This document shows, in pieces, positions 29,314 to 37,193 of a DNA stretch of 64,000 nucleotides. Position 1 is the stretch's first letter; each line of letters begins with the position of its first letter. The DNA is from Gammaproteobacteria bacterium (lineage in GTDB: Bacteria > Pseudomonadota > Gammaproteobacteria > Enterobacterales > Alteromonadaceae), in NCBI GenBank assembly GCA_018826295.1, contig JAHJZX010000055.1, positions 62,001 to 126,000 of the forward strand. The letters run 5' to 3'. Position numbers and translations under genes: made by a program. The notes under the pieces were generated by a model that worked only from the letters and a program-made list of their open reading frames with translations, was not told where the DNA came from and searched no databases.

Positions 29314-30106
29314 CATCAAGATAAAAACAACTGACGAAATCGCGCTGATGCGCGAATCGGGTCGTTTGCTGGTAAAAGTGTTTCATCAGCTGGATACCTT
29401 TATCGCAGCAGGAAAATCGACGTTAGAGATTAACGACTTTGTTGAAGATTTTATTGTCAATCAGCTGGCTGCCAGACCCGCCAGCAAAGGCCAGTATGAC
29501 TATCAGTATGTGTTAAATTCATCGATTAATGACGTTGTCTGTCATGGCGTCCCTTCATTGGCGCAGAAGCTAAAAGATGGCGACATCGTTAATATTGATA
29601 TCACGCTGGAAAAGAACGGGTTTATCGCCGATAGCAGTAAAATGTACTGCATAGGTAAGATTACCCCACTCACTAAACAGCTGGTCGATGTAACCTACGC
29701 TGCCATGTGGAAAGGCATCGAGACGGTTAAGCCTAACTCAACCACTGGCGATATAGGACACGCGATTCAAAGCTATGTTGAAAAACATGGTTACAGCGTT
29801 GTCAGGGATTACTGTGGTCATGGTATTGGCCGGGAAATGCATGAAGCACCTCAGATCTTGCATTATGGCAAACCGAAATCCGGCGTGACATTGCAACAAG
29901 GCATGGTGTTTACCATAGAGCCGATGATCAATCAGGGATCTTATAAAACCAAAACCAAAAAAGATGGCTGGACTGTTGTTACCAGAGATAAAAAGCTCTC
30001 AGCACAATGGGAACACACCGTTCTGGTTACTTCTGACGGTTTTGAAGTGCTTACTCTGCGCGATGAAGAGCTAATGATGGCTTACTCTTCATCAAACGAG
30101 TTGTAA
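29306..30106 (+). CDS. Type I methionine aminopeptidase (paralogue paired with ParD-like gene)
   Basis: This 266-residue enzyme removes N-terminal methionine. All five expected metal ligands appear: the Asp pair in VNIDITLEKNGFIADSSKMY, His in DYCGHGIG, Glu in FTIEPM and Glu in QWEHTVLV. It differs from the usual housekeeping map in context: it lies not beside rpsB or rpsM but behind a ParD-like gene with an 8-base overlap. It is therefore probably a second, conditionally used copy. It ends 25 bases inside the convergent LysR gene. Confidence 0.9.
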   Translation: MNDIKIKTTDEIALMRESGRLLVKVFHQLDTFIAAGKSTLEINDFVEDFIVNQLAARPASKGQYDYQYVLNSSINDVVCHGVPSLAQKLKDGDIVNIDITLEKNGFIADSSKMYCIGKITPLTKQLVDVTYAAMWKGIETVKPNSTTGDIGHAIQSYVEKHGYSVVRDYCGHGIGREMHEAPQILHYGKPKSGVTLQQGMVFTIEPMINQGSYKTKTKKDGWTVVTRDKKLSAQWEHTVLVTSDGFEVLTLRDEELMMAYSSSNEL

Positions 30107-30987
30107 TACTGTACAAGGTAATCGACCAAGGCCCTCACTGCAGGCAACATGCCGCGTCTGGATGGATACACCAGGTGGATAATGTCTCTTTTCGGCTGCC
30201 ACTGCGGTAGTATGTGCACAAGGCTGCCATCTTTTATTTGCTCTGTGACCATTAATGACGGCAGCTGCACCACCCCTACGCCCCGCAACGCTGCATTTCT
30301 AAGCGCAATCATATCGGTAGTGACATAACGCGGATGATGAGGCACTGATACCTCTTCCGCTTCAGGGCCGAATAGCGTCCAGGCATAGTGATGCTGCGGC
30401 TCACCCAAGCCTAAACTTGGCCATTTCGACAATTCAATAGGGTGCGTGGGCTGCCCGTACTGCTTTATAAGTGCCGGGCTGGCCATTAAACATAAGCCCC
30501 GCTCAGACAACACTCTGAGGATCAAATCAGTGTTCTCAAGTGGCGCCGGCCTTACCCGAATGGCCACATCCACACCTTCAGCCACGACATCCACCCGACG
30601 GTTACTGGCCTCCAGATGAATATTTACTTTCGGGTATTTAACCATAAAGTCGGCCAGTGCCTGGCCGATATGCACATGCAACAAAGCGATAGGACAGGTT
30701 AACCTGATGGTACCGCACGGTTCTGCCCGGCTAAACTCAATGGCTTCCTGTGCGGCATCAGCTTCAATCAGCATGGCTTTGCAGTGTGTTAAAAATGTCT
30801 GGCCGATTTCAGTGACATTAAACTGCCGGGTAGAACGATAGATCAGGGTTACTCCCAATCGCTCCTCCAGCCCGGCAATGCGACGACTGAGTTTCGATTT
30901 CGGCAAACCCAATGCCCGGCTGGCCGGGGCGAAACCACCATGCTCTACTGTTTTTACAAAGTAGTAGAAATCATTTAAATCCTGCAC
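30082..30987 (-). CDS. LysR-family transcriptional regulator
   Basis: This 301-residue regulator has an N-terminal winged helix (about 3-62; FAPASRALGLPKSKLSRRIAGLEERLGVTLIYRSTRQF) and a periplasmic-binding-type effector domain (about 90-295). It is divergent from the pirin gene with about 110 bases between starts, the classic LysR target layout. It probably controls the pirin/hydrolase unit. The inducer is unknown. Confidence 0.9.
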   Translation of the reverse strand: MQDLNDFYYFVKTVEHGGFAPASRALGLPKSKLSRRIAGLEERLGVTLIYRSTRQFNVTEIGQTFLTHCKAMLIEADAAQEAIEFSRAEPCGTIRLTCPIALLHVHIGQALADFMVKYPKVNIHLEASNRRVDVVAEGVDVAIRVRPAPLENTDLILRVLSERGLCLMASPALIKQYGQPTHPIELSKWPSLGLGEPQHHYAWTLFGPEAEEVSVPHHPRYVTTDMIALRNAALRGVGVVQLPSLMVTEQIKDGSLVHILPQWQPKRDIIHLVYPSRRGMLPAVRALVDYLVQYYNSFDEE

Positions 30988-31099
30988 TTGATGTCACCAA
31001 TCGTTCCAAATATAGAACTATCCTACTTAAAAATGGCCACTACTCAAACATCTGTTCTGAATATAAAGTTAATTACAACAATTTATCAGGAGAGCACAA

Positions 31100-31960
31100 A
31101 TGAAAAACGTGATGAGTATCCATACAGCATCTCACCCGCACTGGGTTGGCGACGGCTTTCCGGTAAAAACACTATTGTCATATCAGGCGCATGGCAGCGC
31201 CATCAGCCCCTTTTTATTACTGGACCATGCTGGCCCCATGCAGTTTGGTGCTACTGCGGATAAACGCGGCGTGGGTACACATCCACACCGAGGTTTTGAA
31301 ACAGTAACACTGGTTTACGCAGGCGAAGTGGCGCACCGTGACTCCACCGGCGAGCACGGAGTTATTGGTGTCGGCGATATACAGTGGATGACGGCAGGTA
31401 GTGGTATTTTGCATGAGGAATATCATTCAGCAAGCTTTGCCGAAACAGGCGGCACACTGGAAATGCTGCAGCTGTGGGTCAATTTACCCAAGCAACACAA
31501 AATGACGCCGCCCCGTTATCAAACGATAACAGCAGAGCAGATACCGCATATCCCGTTGGCAGATAACCGGGGCTTTTTAAGGCTAATTGCCGGTGAAATG
31601 GGCGGTTTAACCGGCCCGGCGAAAACCTTTTCGCCGCTACTGGTTATTGACGGTGACATCAAGGCCTCAGGCAAACATGTGTTGCCTCTGCCAGATGGCT
31701 GGTCTGCCATGGTTATCGTGCGCAGTGGCAAGCTAAAAGCCAACTTTCAGACTGTCACGGCAAATCAAACACTTATTTTATCTCAAGCAGGTGCTGACAT
31801 TGTGCTGCAAGCCGAGCAAGACACGCAATTACTGATCCTTGCCGGTGAGCCAATACAGGAACCCATCGTTGGCTATGGCCCTTTCGTGATGAACAGCGAA
31901 GCTGAGATAAAGCAGGCACTGCTTGACTTCCAAAGTGGACGTTTCGGCCAGTTAACTTAG
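31100..31960 (+). CDS. Pirin-family cupin protein
   Basis: This 286-residue bicupin has the pirin metal site intact: H61 and H63 (GTHPHRGFETVT), H105 and E107 (GILHEEYHS). Bacterial pirins can act as quercetin dioxygenases or as redox-responsive partners. AGGAG lies 7 bases before the ATG. The gene is divergent from a LysR regulator and followed after 76 bases by an isochorismatase-like hydrolase, a pairing seen in other proteobacteria. Confidence 0.9.
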   Translation: MKNVMSIHTASHPHWVGDGFPVKTLLSYQAHGSAISPFLLLDHAGPMQFGATADKRGVGTHPHRGFETVTLVYAGEVAHRDSTGEHGVIGVGDIQWMTAGSGILHEEYHSASFAETGGTLEMLQLWVNLPKQHKMTPPRYQTITAEQIPHIPLADNRGFLRLIAGEMGGLTGPAKTFSPLLVIDGDIKASGKHVLPLPDGWSAMVIVRSGKLKANFQTVTANQTLILSQAGADIVLQAEQDTQLLILAGEPIQEPIVGYGPFVMNSEAEIKQALLDFQSGRFGQLT

Positions 31961-32036
31961 CACTTAAAACTTAACACTCAACCACGGCAACCAAACAACA
32001 TTAGCGGTTGCCATTTTCAACAGAAGGAAGCAAATC

Positions 32037-32663
32037 ATGACTAAGCCTTATGTACGTCTCGATAAAAATAATGCTGCTGTATTGTTAGTCGACCACCAAA
32101 CCGGATTATTATCGCTAGTGCGTGATATTGACCCGGACAAGTTCAAGAACAATGTGCTGGCGCTGGCAGACTTGGCCAAGTATTTCGGTTTACCTACTAT
32201 ATTGACCACCAGCTTTGAACAAGGCCCGAATGGTCCCTTGGTGCCGGAACTGAAAGAAATGTTTCCAAAAGCCCCTTATATCGCCCGCCCCGGTCAGATA
32301 AATGCCTGGGATAACGATGATTTTGTTAGAGCAGTGAAAGCAACCGGCAAAAAGCAGCTGATTGTTGCCGGTGTGGTAACCGAAGTCTGTGTGGCCTTTC
32401 CGGTACTGTCTGCGCTGGAAGAGGGCTTTGATGTGTTTGTTATTGCTGATGCCTCAGGTACTTTTAACCCGATGACACGTGATGCAGCCTGGGACAGAAT
32501 GTCCGCGGCCGGTGCGCAAATGATGACTTGGTTCGGCGCAGCCTGTGAATTACACCGTGACTGGCGCAATGATATTGAGGGCTTAGGTGCACTATTCTCA
32601 AATCACATCCCGGATTACCGTAATCTGATTAACAGTTACACCACCTTTCAGGGCAATAAGTAA
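32037..32663 (+). CDS. Isochorismatase-family (YcaC-like) hydrolase
   Basis: This 208-residue cysteine hydrolase fold has D19 (LLVDHQTGLL) and a candidate nucleophile C118 (GVVTEVCVAFP). The IARPGQINAWDNDDF segment is close to the YcaC group. Natural substrates of YcaC-type proteins are uncertain. AAGGAAG lies before the ATG. It follows the pirin gene on the same strand, and a strong terminator follows it, so LysR/pirin/hydrolase forms one regulatory unit. Confidence 0.87.
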   Translation: MTKPYVRLDKNNAAVLLVDHQTGLLSLVRDIDPDKFKNNVLALADLAKYFGLPTILTTSFEQGPNGPLVPELKEMFPKAPYIARPGQINAWDNDDFVRAVKATGKKQLIVAGVVTEVCVAFPVLSALEEGFDVFVIADASGTFNPMTRDAAWDRMSAAGAQMMTWFGAACELHRDWRNDIEGLGALFSNHIPDYRNLINSYTTFQGNK

Positions 32664-32673
32664 GCTGTGTCAG

Positions 32674-32695
32674 AGGGCATAGCCTGCTATGCCCT
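32674..32695 (+). terminator. Terminator after the isochorismatase-like gene
   Basis: AGGGCATAG (32674-32682) pairs with CTATGCCCT (32687-32695) around a 4-base loop, followed by TTTAT. It closes the pirin/hydrolase unit before convergent mazG. Confidence 0.85.
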
Positions 32696-32762
32696 TTTAT
32701 CACACCGACTAAAATAAGCACTGATATTGTGCACTATCGGCTCTGCCTTTGAGCTGCAGACA

Positions 32763-33557
32763 TTAAAGCAGTGTCTGCTTTTTTACCTGATTCCACAGCG
32801 CATCCATTTCCGCCAGGTCTGACTGTTCAGGGCTTTTGCCCTGTTCTGCTAAGGCGCGCTCTACCGCGCGAAAGCGTTTTTCAAACTTGGTGTTGGCGGC
32901 GCGCAGCACGGCTTCGGGGTCTAGTTTGTGTTTGCGTACTACGTTAACTAAGGCGAACATTAAATCGCCCAGTTCTTCGGCGAGTTGTTCACTGCCGGTT
33001 TCACATGCTTCAACTTCGATGATTTCTTCTTTTACTTTATCCCAGCAGCCTTGTACATCGGGCCAGTCGAAACCGACATTGGCGCAGCGCTTTTGTAGCT
33101 TGTACGCCCGGCTTAGTGCCGGCATGGCCTGCGGGATGTTATCCAGCACGCTGTGCTGGCCGACGTCTTTGCGCTCGGCACTTTTTAGCGCTTCCCAATT
33201 CTTTAAAACCTTTTCTGCATTAAGAGCACCGGTATCATCAGCGCTAAGATCACCAAATACATGCGGGTGGCGTCGCTCCAGCTTGTCACATATTGCCGCG
33301 ACACAATCGTCAAACTGAAAGCGGCCTTCTTCTTTGGCCATTTGGGCGTAAAATACCACCTGAAACAGTAAGTCGCCCAGCTCGTCTTTTAACTCGTCAA
33401 AACTCTGCCGTGCTATGGCATCGGCCACTTCGTAGGCTTCTTCCAGCGTGTAAGGCACGATAGTGGCGTAGCTTTGTTTTAGATCCCAGGGGCAGCCAGT
33501 TTGCGGATCACGCAGGCGGCTCATAATGCTTAACAGCCGGCTAATATTGTCTGACAC
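32763..33557 (-). CDS. mazG: Nucleoside triphosphate pyrophosphohydrolase MazG
   Basis: This 264-residue two-domain MazG hydrolyses NTPs to NMP and pyrophosphate. The N-terminal domain has CPWDLKQSYATIVPYTLEEAYEV and DELGDLLFQVVFYA. The second domain repeats EELGDLMFALVNVVRKH. It lies 16 bases downstream of relA on the same strand. MazG lowers ppGpp-linked stress effects in E. coli, so the pairing with relA is functional as well as positional. Confidence 0.94.
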   Translation of the reverse strand: MSDNISRLLSIMSRLRDPQTGCPWDLKQSYATIVPYTLEEAYEVADAIARQSFDELKDELGDLLFQVVFYAQMAKEEGRFQFDDCVAAICDKLERRHPHVFGDLSADDTGALNAEKVLKNWEALKSAERKDVGQHSVLDNIPQAMPALSRAYKLQKRCANVGFDWPDVQGCWDKVKEEIIEVEACETGSEQLAEELGDLMFALVNVVRKHKLDPEAVLRAANTKFEKRFRAVERALAEQGKSPEQSDLAEMDALWNQVKKQTLL

Positions 33558-33573
33558 AGATCTCTCTTTTTAT

Positions 33574-35769
33574 TTAATGGTGAAAACGTTTAGCTTCGGC
33601 CACATCATCTATCTGGCTGATTTTACTTAATAACTTATTAAGTGAGTCCAGATTATACAACTCCAGCGTCATATTAATTACCGCAGTTTGCGCTTTGATA
33701 TCTGAGCTGCTGCTCATTTTAGTGACATTGGCTTTTTCATTGGCCAAAATGCTGGTGATATCGCGCAGTAAACCATTGCGATCATGCGCCACTATGCGGA
33801 TATCTACTTCGTAACCGGAGGCATATTTATCGCCCCAGGTAGCATCGACCACCCGTTCCGGGTGCTGTTCCTGCAGGGTTTTAAACTGATCACAATCATC
33901 GCGGTGAATAGCTATACCGCGGCCCTGGGTAATATAGCCGATAATGGCATCGCCCGGCAGCGGGTGGCAACAGCCGGCCATATGGCTTAGCAGGTTGCCC
34001 ACGCCCTGCACCACCACATCGCTTTTCGCCTTGGCCGGTGACAGCGGTTTGCTGATTAAACGTGGATCAATTTCCGGCTCTTCGGTTTTAGCCGACTGGC
34101 TCTGAATAAAATGCACCACCTGGGTGACTTTAATTTCACCGCCACCTATGCCCACCAGCAACTCTTCCATGCTGTTAACGTTAAACCGTGTCAGCACTTT
34201 GGCCGGATGTTCCATCACCAGATTTAAGCGGGTTAATTCAGTGTCCAATAACTCTTTGCCCGCCGCCAGATTTTTGTCTCTGTCCTGCAAACGAAACCAG
34301 TACTGAACTTTAGAGCGGGCGCGGCTGGATTTTAAATAGCCTAAATGCGGGTTTAGCCAGTCGCGGCTCGGGTTTGGCTCGCGGCCGGTAAGAATTTCGA
34401 CCTGATCGCCGGTTTTTAACTGATAGGTAAAAGGCACAATGCGGCCTGATACTTTGGCACCAATACAGCGATGCCCCACGTTAGAGTGTACATAATAGGC
34501 AAAATCTAACGGTGTAGAGCCCATAGGTAAATCGACGATATCGCCTTTGGGGGTAAACACGTAGACACGGTCTTCAATAACCTGATTACGCAGCTCTTCC
34601 GCCAGATCGGCACTGTCGACCACGTCTTCCTGCCATTGCAACAGCTTGCGCAGCCAGCCAATTTTTTCATCATTGGCGCCATCTTTGCCAGCGCTGGCGC
34701 CTTCTTTATAGCGCCAATGTGCGGCCACACCTAATTCGGAGTCTTCATGCATTTGCCGGGTACGAATTTGGATCTCAACCGGCCGCCCTTGCGGCCCTAA
34801 CACTACGGTATGAATTGATTGATAGCCATTTTGCTTTGGCGTGGCGATGTAGTCATCAAACTCTTTTGGCAGGTGGCGCCAACTGGTGTGCACTATGCCC
34901 AGAGCGCCATAGCAATCCTGTACCCGGTCGGTTATCACCCGCACCGCACGGATATCAAACAACTGGTCGAATGCCAGTTGTTTCTTTTGCATTTTCTTCC
35001 AGATACTAAATATATGCTTGGGCCGGCCATAAACTTCGGCCTGTATATTGGCCTCAGCCATTTTTTGTCTGACTGCGCCAACAAAGTCCTGCATGTACTG
35101 CTCGCGGTCTAAGCGGCGCTCTTCCAGTAAGCCGGCAATCTGTTTATACAACTGCGGGTGCAGATAGCGAAAGGCTAAATCTTCCAGCTCCCACTTCAGC
35201 TGGCCAATACCCAAACGGTTGGCCAACGGCGCAAAAATGGCATTGGTTTCTTTTGCAGCCAACACCCGGGTTTCTTCATCGGCGTTTTTAACTTCACGCA
35301 GGTAGCAAATTTGCGCCGCCAGTTTAATCACCACTGCGCGCACATCTTCAACCATGGCCAGTAGCATACGCCGCAGGTTGTCTGCCTGTTGCGGATTAAC
35401 ACTTTGATTGGGCCCGGTAGGAATGGTACGAATGGCTTCCATTTGTTGCACCGCACGCAGCATTGTCAGCACATTTACTGAAAACGTACTTTCCAGCTGC
35501 TCGGTTGTAACTAAGCCGGCTTCTAATAATGGAAACAGCAGTGCCGCCAGCAAAGAATCCGCATCCATACGCAGTTCGGCCAGGATCTCGACCATTTCCC
35601 AGCCGGTACGCACCGGTAGCTCGATGTCAGACAGTTGCTGTTGTTTCAGCCACTCGGCTGCCTGCATTAAGCTACTGATTTTTTTTTCAGTCAAACCAAG
35701 CGAGCATAACCATTCCAGCGTTTCGCTGCTGTTATGTTCATTGCTGTGTGACTGCCGAACCCTGACCAT
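33574..35769 (-). CDS. relA: GTP pyrophosphokinase RelA
   Basis: This 731-residue ppGpp synthetase binds ribosomes during amino-acid starvation. The HD hydrolase region is degenerate (LLAALLFPLLEAGLV lacks the catalytic HD), as expected for RelA rather than SpoT. The synthetase domain has IWKKMQKK, FDIRAVRVI and PKQNGYQSIHT. TGS (VYVFTPKGDIVDLP…) and a C-terminal ACT domain follow. The order rlmD-relA-mazG is standard for gammaproteobacteria. Confidence 0.96.
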   Translation of the reverse strand: MVRVRQSHSNEHNSSETLEWLCSLGLTEKKISSLMQAAEWLKQQQLSDIELPVRTGWEMVEILAELRMDADSLLAALLFPLLEAGLVTTEQLESTFSVNVLTMLRAVQQMEAIRTIPTGPNQSVNPQQADNLRRMLLAMVEDVRAVVIKLAAQICYLREVKNADEETRVLAAKETNAIFAPLANRLGIGQLKWELEDLAFRYLHPQLYKQIAGLLEERRLDREQYMQDFVGAVRQKMAEANIQAEVYGRPKHIFSIWKKMQKKQLAFDQLFDIRAVRVITDRVQDCYGALGIVHTSWRHLPKEFDDYIATPKQNGYQSIHTVVLGPQGRPVEIQIRTRQMHEDSELGVAAHWRYKEGASAGKDGANDEKIGWLRKLLQWQEDVVDSADLAEELRNQVIEDRVYVFTPKGDIVDLPMGSTPLDFAYYVHSNVGHRCIGAKVSGRIVPFTYQLKTGDQVEILTGREPNPSRDWLNPHLGYLKSSRARSKVQYWFRLQDRDKNLAAGKELLDTELTRLNLVMEHPAKVLTRFNVNSMEELLVGIGGGEIKVTQVVHFIQSQSAKTEEPEIDPRLISKPLSPAKAKSDVVVQGVGNLLSHMAGCCHPLPGDAIIGYITQGRGIAIHRDDCDQFKTLQEQHPERVVDATWGDKYASGYEVDIRIVAHDRNGLLRDITSILANEKANVTKMSSSSDIKAQTAVINMTLELYNLDSLNKLLSKISQIDDVAEAKRFHH

Positions 35770-35785
35770 CTGCTGTTCCCTCTGT

Positions 35786-37114
35786 TTACTGCCTGCTGAA
35801 CAACGCCATCACTTCCAGATGGCTGGTGTATGGAAACATATCAATACCTGCCAGCTTTTCCAAGTGGTAACCGCCACCGAGCAATACTTTAGCATCGCGG
35901 GCGAAGGTGGCAGCGTTGCACGACACGTACAATATTTGTGCCGGTTTTAACTGCACAACGTGTTCAACAGCGCCTACCGCACCTGCGCGTGCCGGGTCCA
36001 GTACCACCTTGGTGTAATCACGCTGATGCCAGGGCGCTTTGGGCCAGGGCAAATGTAAGTCGGCCTGATAGGCTACCACGTTGCTAAGACCATTTAATTC
36101 GGCATTAGTTGTCAGCTGCTGCACCATTTTAGCAACGCCTTCTACCGCCCGCACTGTTTTGGCGCGCTGCGCCAGCGGCAGGGTAAAATTACCCATGCCG
36201 GCATAGAGATCCAACACCACATCGTCGCTGTTAACCTGCAACCACTGCAGTGCCTGATCGATCATCATCTGATTAACGCGCTGATTAACCTGGATAAAAT
36301 CATCCGGCGCAAATTCAAGCGTAAGGCTTTGCCCGGCCAGTTTGTACTGCGGTCTGGCCAAGGTTTGCTGCCAATAACTAAATTGGCCAGGTTCAGCTTC
36401 ACCCAGCCAGATAGCGTCTGGCCAGGCGTCGATAAAACGTTGTTGCTGTTGCACTGACAAGGCTTTCACATGGCGCACCACGACAAAAGCCTGGCCATCA
36501 GCGTCGAGTACTTCAGCGTGGGTAACACAGGCCGGATCATCAAGTGCCACCACCGCCTGGTTCAGCGCAGCAAACACCGGGGCTAACACCGGTGATAACA
36601 CCATGCAGGCGCTGATGGCAGTGATCTGTTTATCGCCACTCTGGCGAAACCCCACGGTGAGCTGGCGCTGCTTTTTATCAAACCACAGGCCGATACGGGC
36701 ACGGCGCCGGTACCCATCAGGCTGGGCACTTAGCATCGGCTGCCACGGCAATGTGTTAAGACCGGTCTGATGGCGGATCAGGCTATCAACACCCTGTTGC
36801 TTCAGGCGCTGCTGCATAGCAACCGCTAAATGCTGCAACTGACAACCGCCGCAGCGGGCTGCAAACTGACAGACGGCGGCGCTGCGCTCAGGCGCTGGCT
36901 GTAACACCTTAACCGTAACGGCTTTGATATAGCCTGCTTTATCTTCTGTTACTCTGGCCTGTACCTGCTCCGTCGGCAAAGCACCGGCGACAAAGGCAAT
37001 TTTATTTTGATAACGGGCAATACCCTGAATTTCATAATCTGCACTGTCGATTGTTAAATTAAGCACTTTGCCTTGCACTGTGGCTTTTGCTTTGGCTTTA
37101 TAGATATTAACCAT
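35786..37114 (-). CDS. rlmD: 23S rRNA (uracil-1939-C5)-methyltransferase RlmD
   Basis: This protein has 442 residues from the ATG at 37114; the longer frame from a TTG at 37138 lacks support. A TRAM domain comes first (about 10-65). Cysteines for a 4Fe-4S cluster follow (CQFAARCGGCQLQHL), then a SAM-dependent RNA m5U methyltransferase domain with DLYAGMGNFTLPLA and the catalytic Cys in YVSCNAATFARD. It is divergent from barA, with the two starts only about 80 bases apart. Confidence 0.93.
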   Translation of the reverse strand: MVNIYKAKAKATVQGKVLNLTIDSADYEIQGIARYQNKIAFVAGALPTEQVQARVTEDKAGYIKAVTVKVLQPAPERSAAVCQFAARCGGCQLQHLAVAMQQRLKQQGVDSLIRHQTGLNTLPWQPMLSAQPDGYRRRARIGLWFDKKQRQLTVGFRQSGDKQITAISACMVLSPVLAPVFAALNQAVVALDDPACVTHAEVLDADGQAFVVVRHVKALSVQQQQRFIDAWPDAIWLGEAEPGQFSYWQQTLARPQYKLAGQSLTLEFAPDDFIQVNQRVNQMMIDQALQWLQVNSDDVVLDLYAGMGNFTLPLAQRAKTVRAVEGVAKMVQQLTTNAELNGLSNVVAYQADLHLPWPKAPWHQRDYTKVVLDPARAGAVGAVEHVVQLKPAQILYVSCNAATFARDAKVLLGGGYHLEKLAGIDMFPYTSHLEVMALFSRQ

Positions 37115-37193
37115 GGGCTCTCTGTCGGTTATAGGCAAGCGAACGCGGTTGTGTCATTATCGCGGTAAAGGATCTGACTGTTATACCGCCTCA

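Noticed and set aside
35408..35950. A 180-residue frame opposite the relA-rlmD junction
   Set aside because: It runs across two real genes on the other strand and shows Ser/Cys-rich shadow composition.
37113..37193. An N-terminal extension of BarA from 37113
   Set aside because: It overlaps the divergent rlmD start and adds polar, unconserved residues before the membrane helix.
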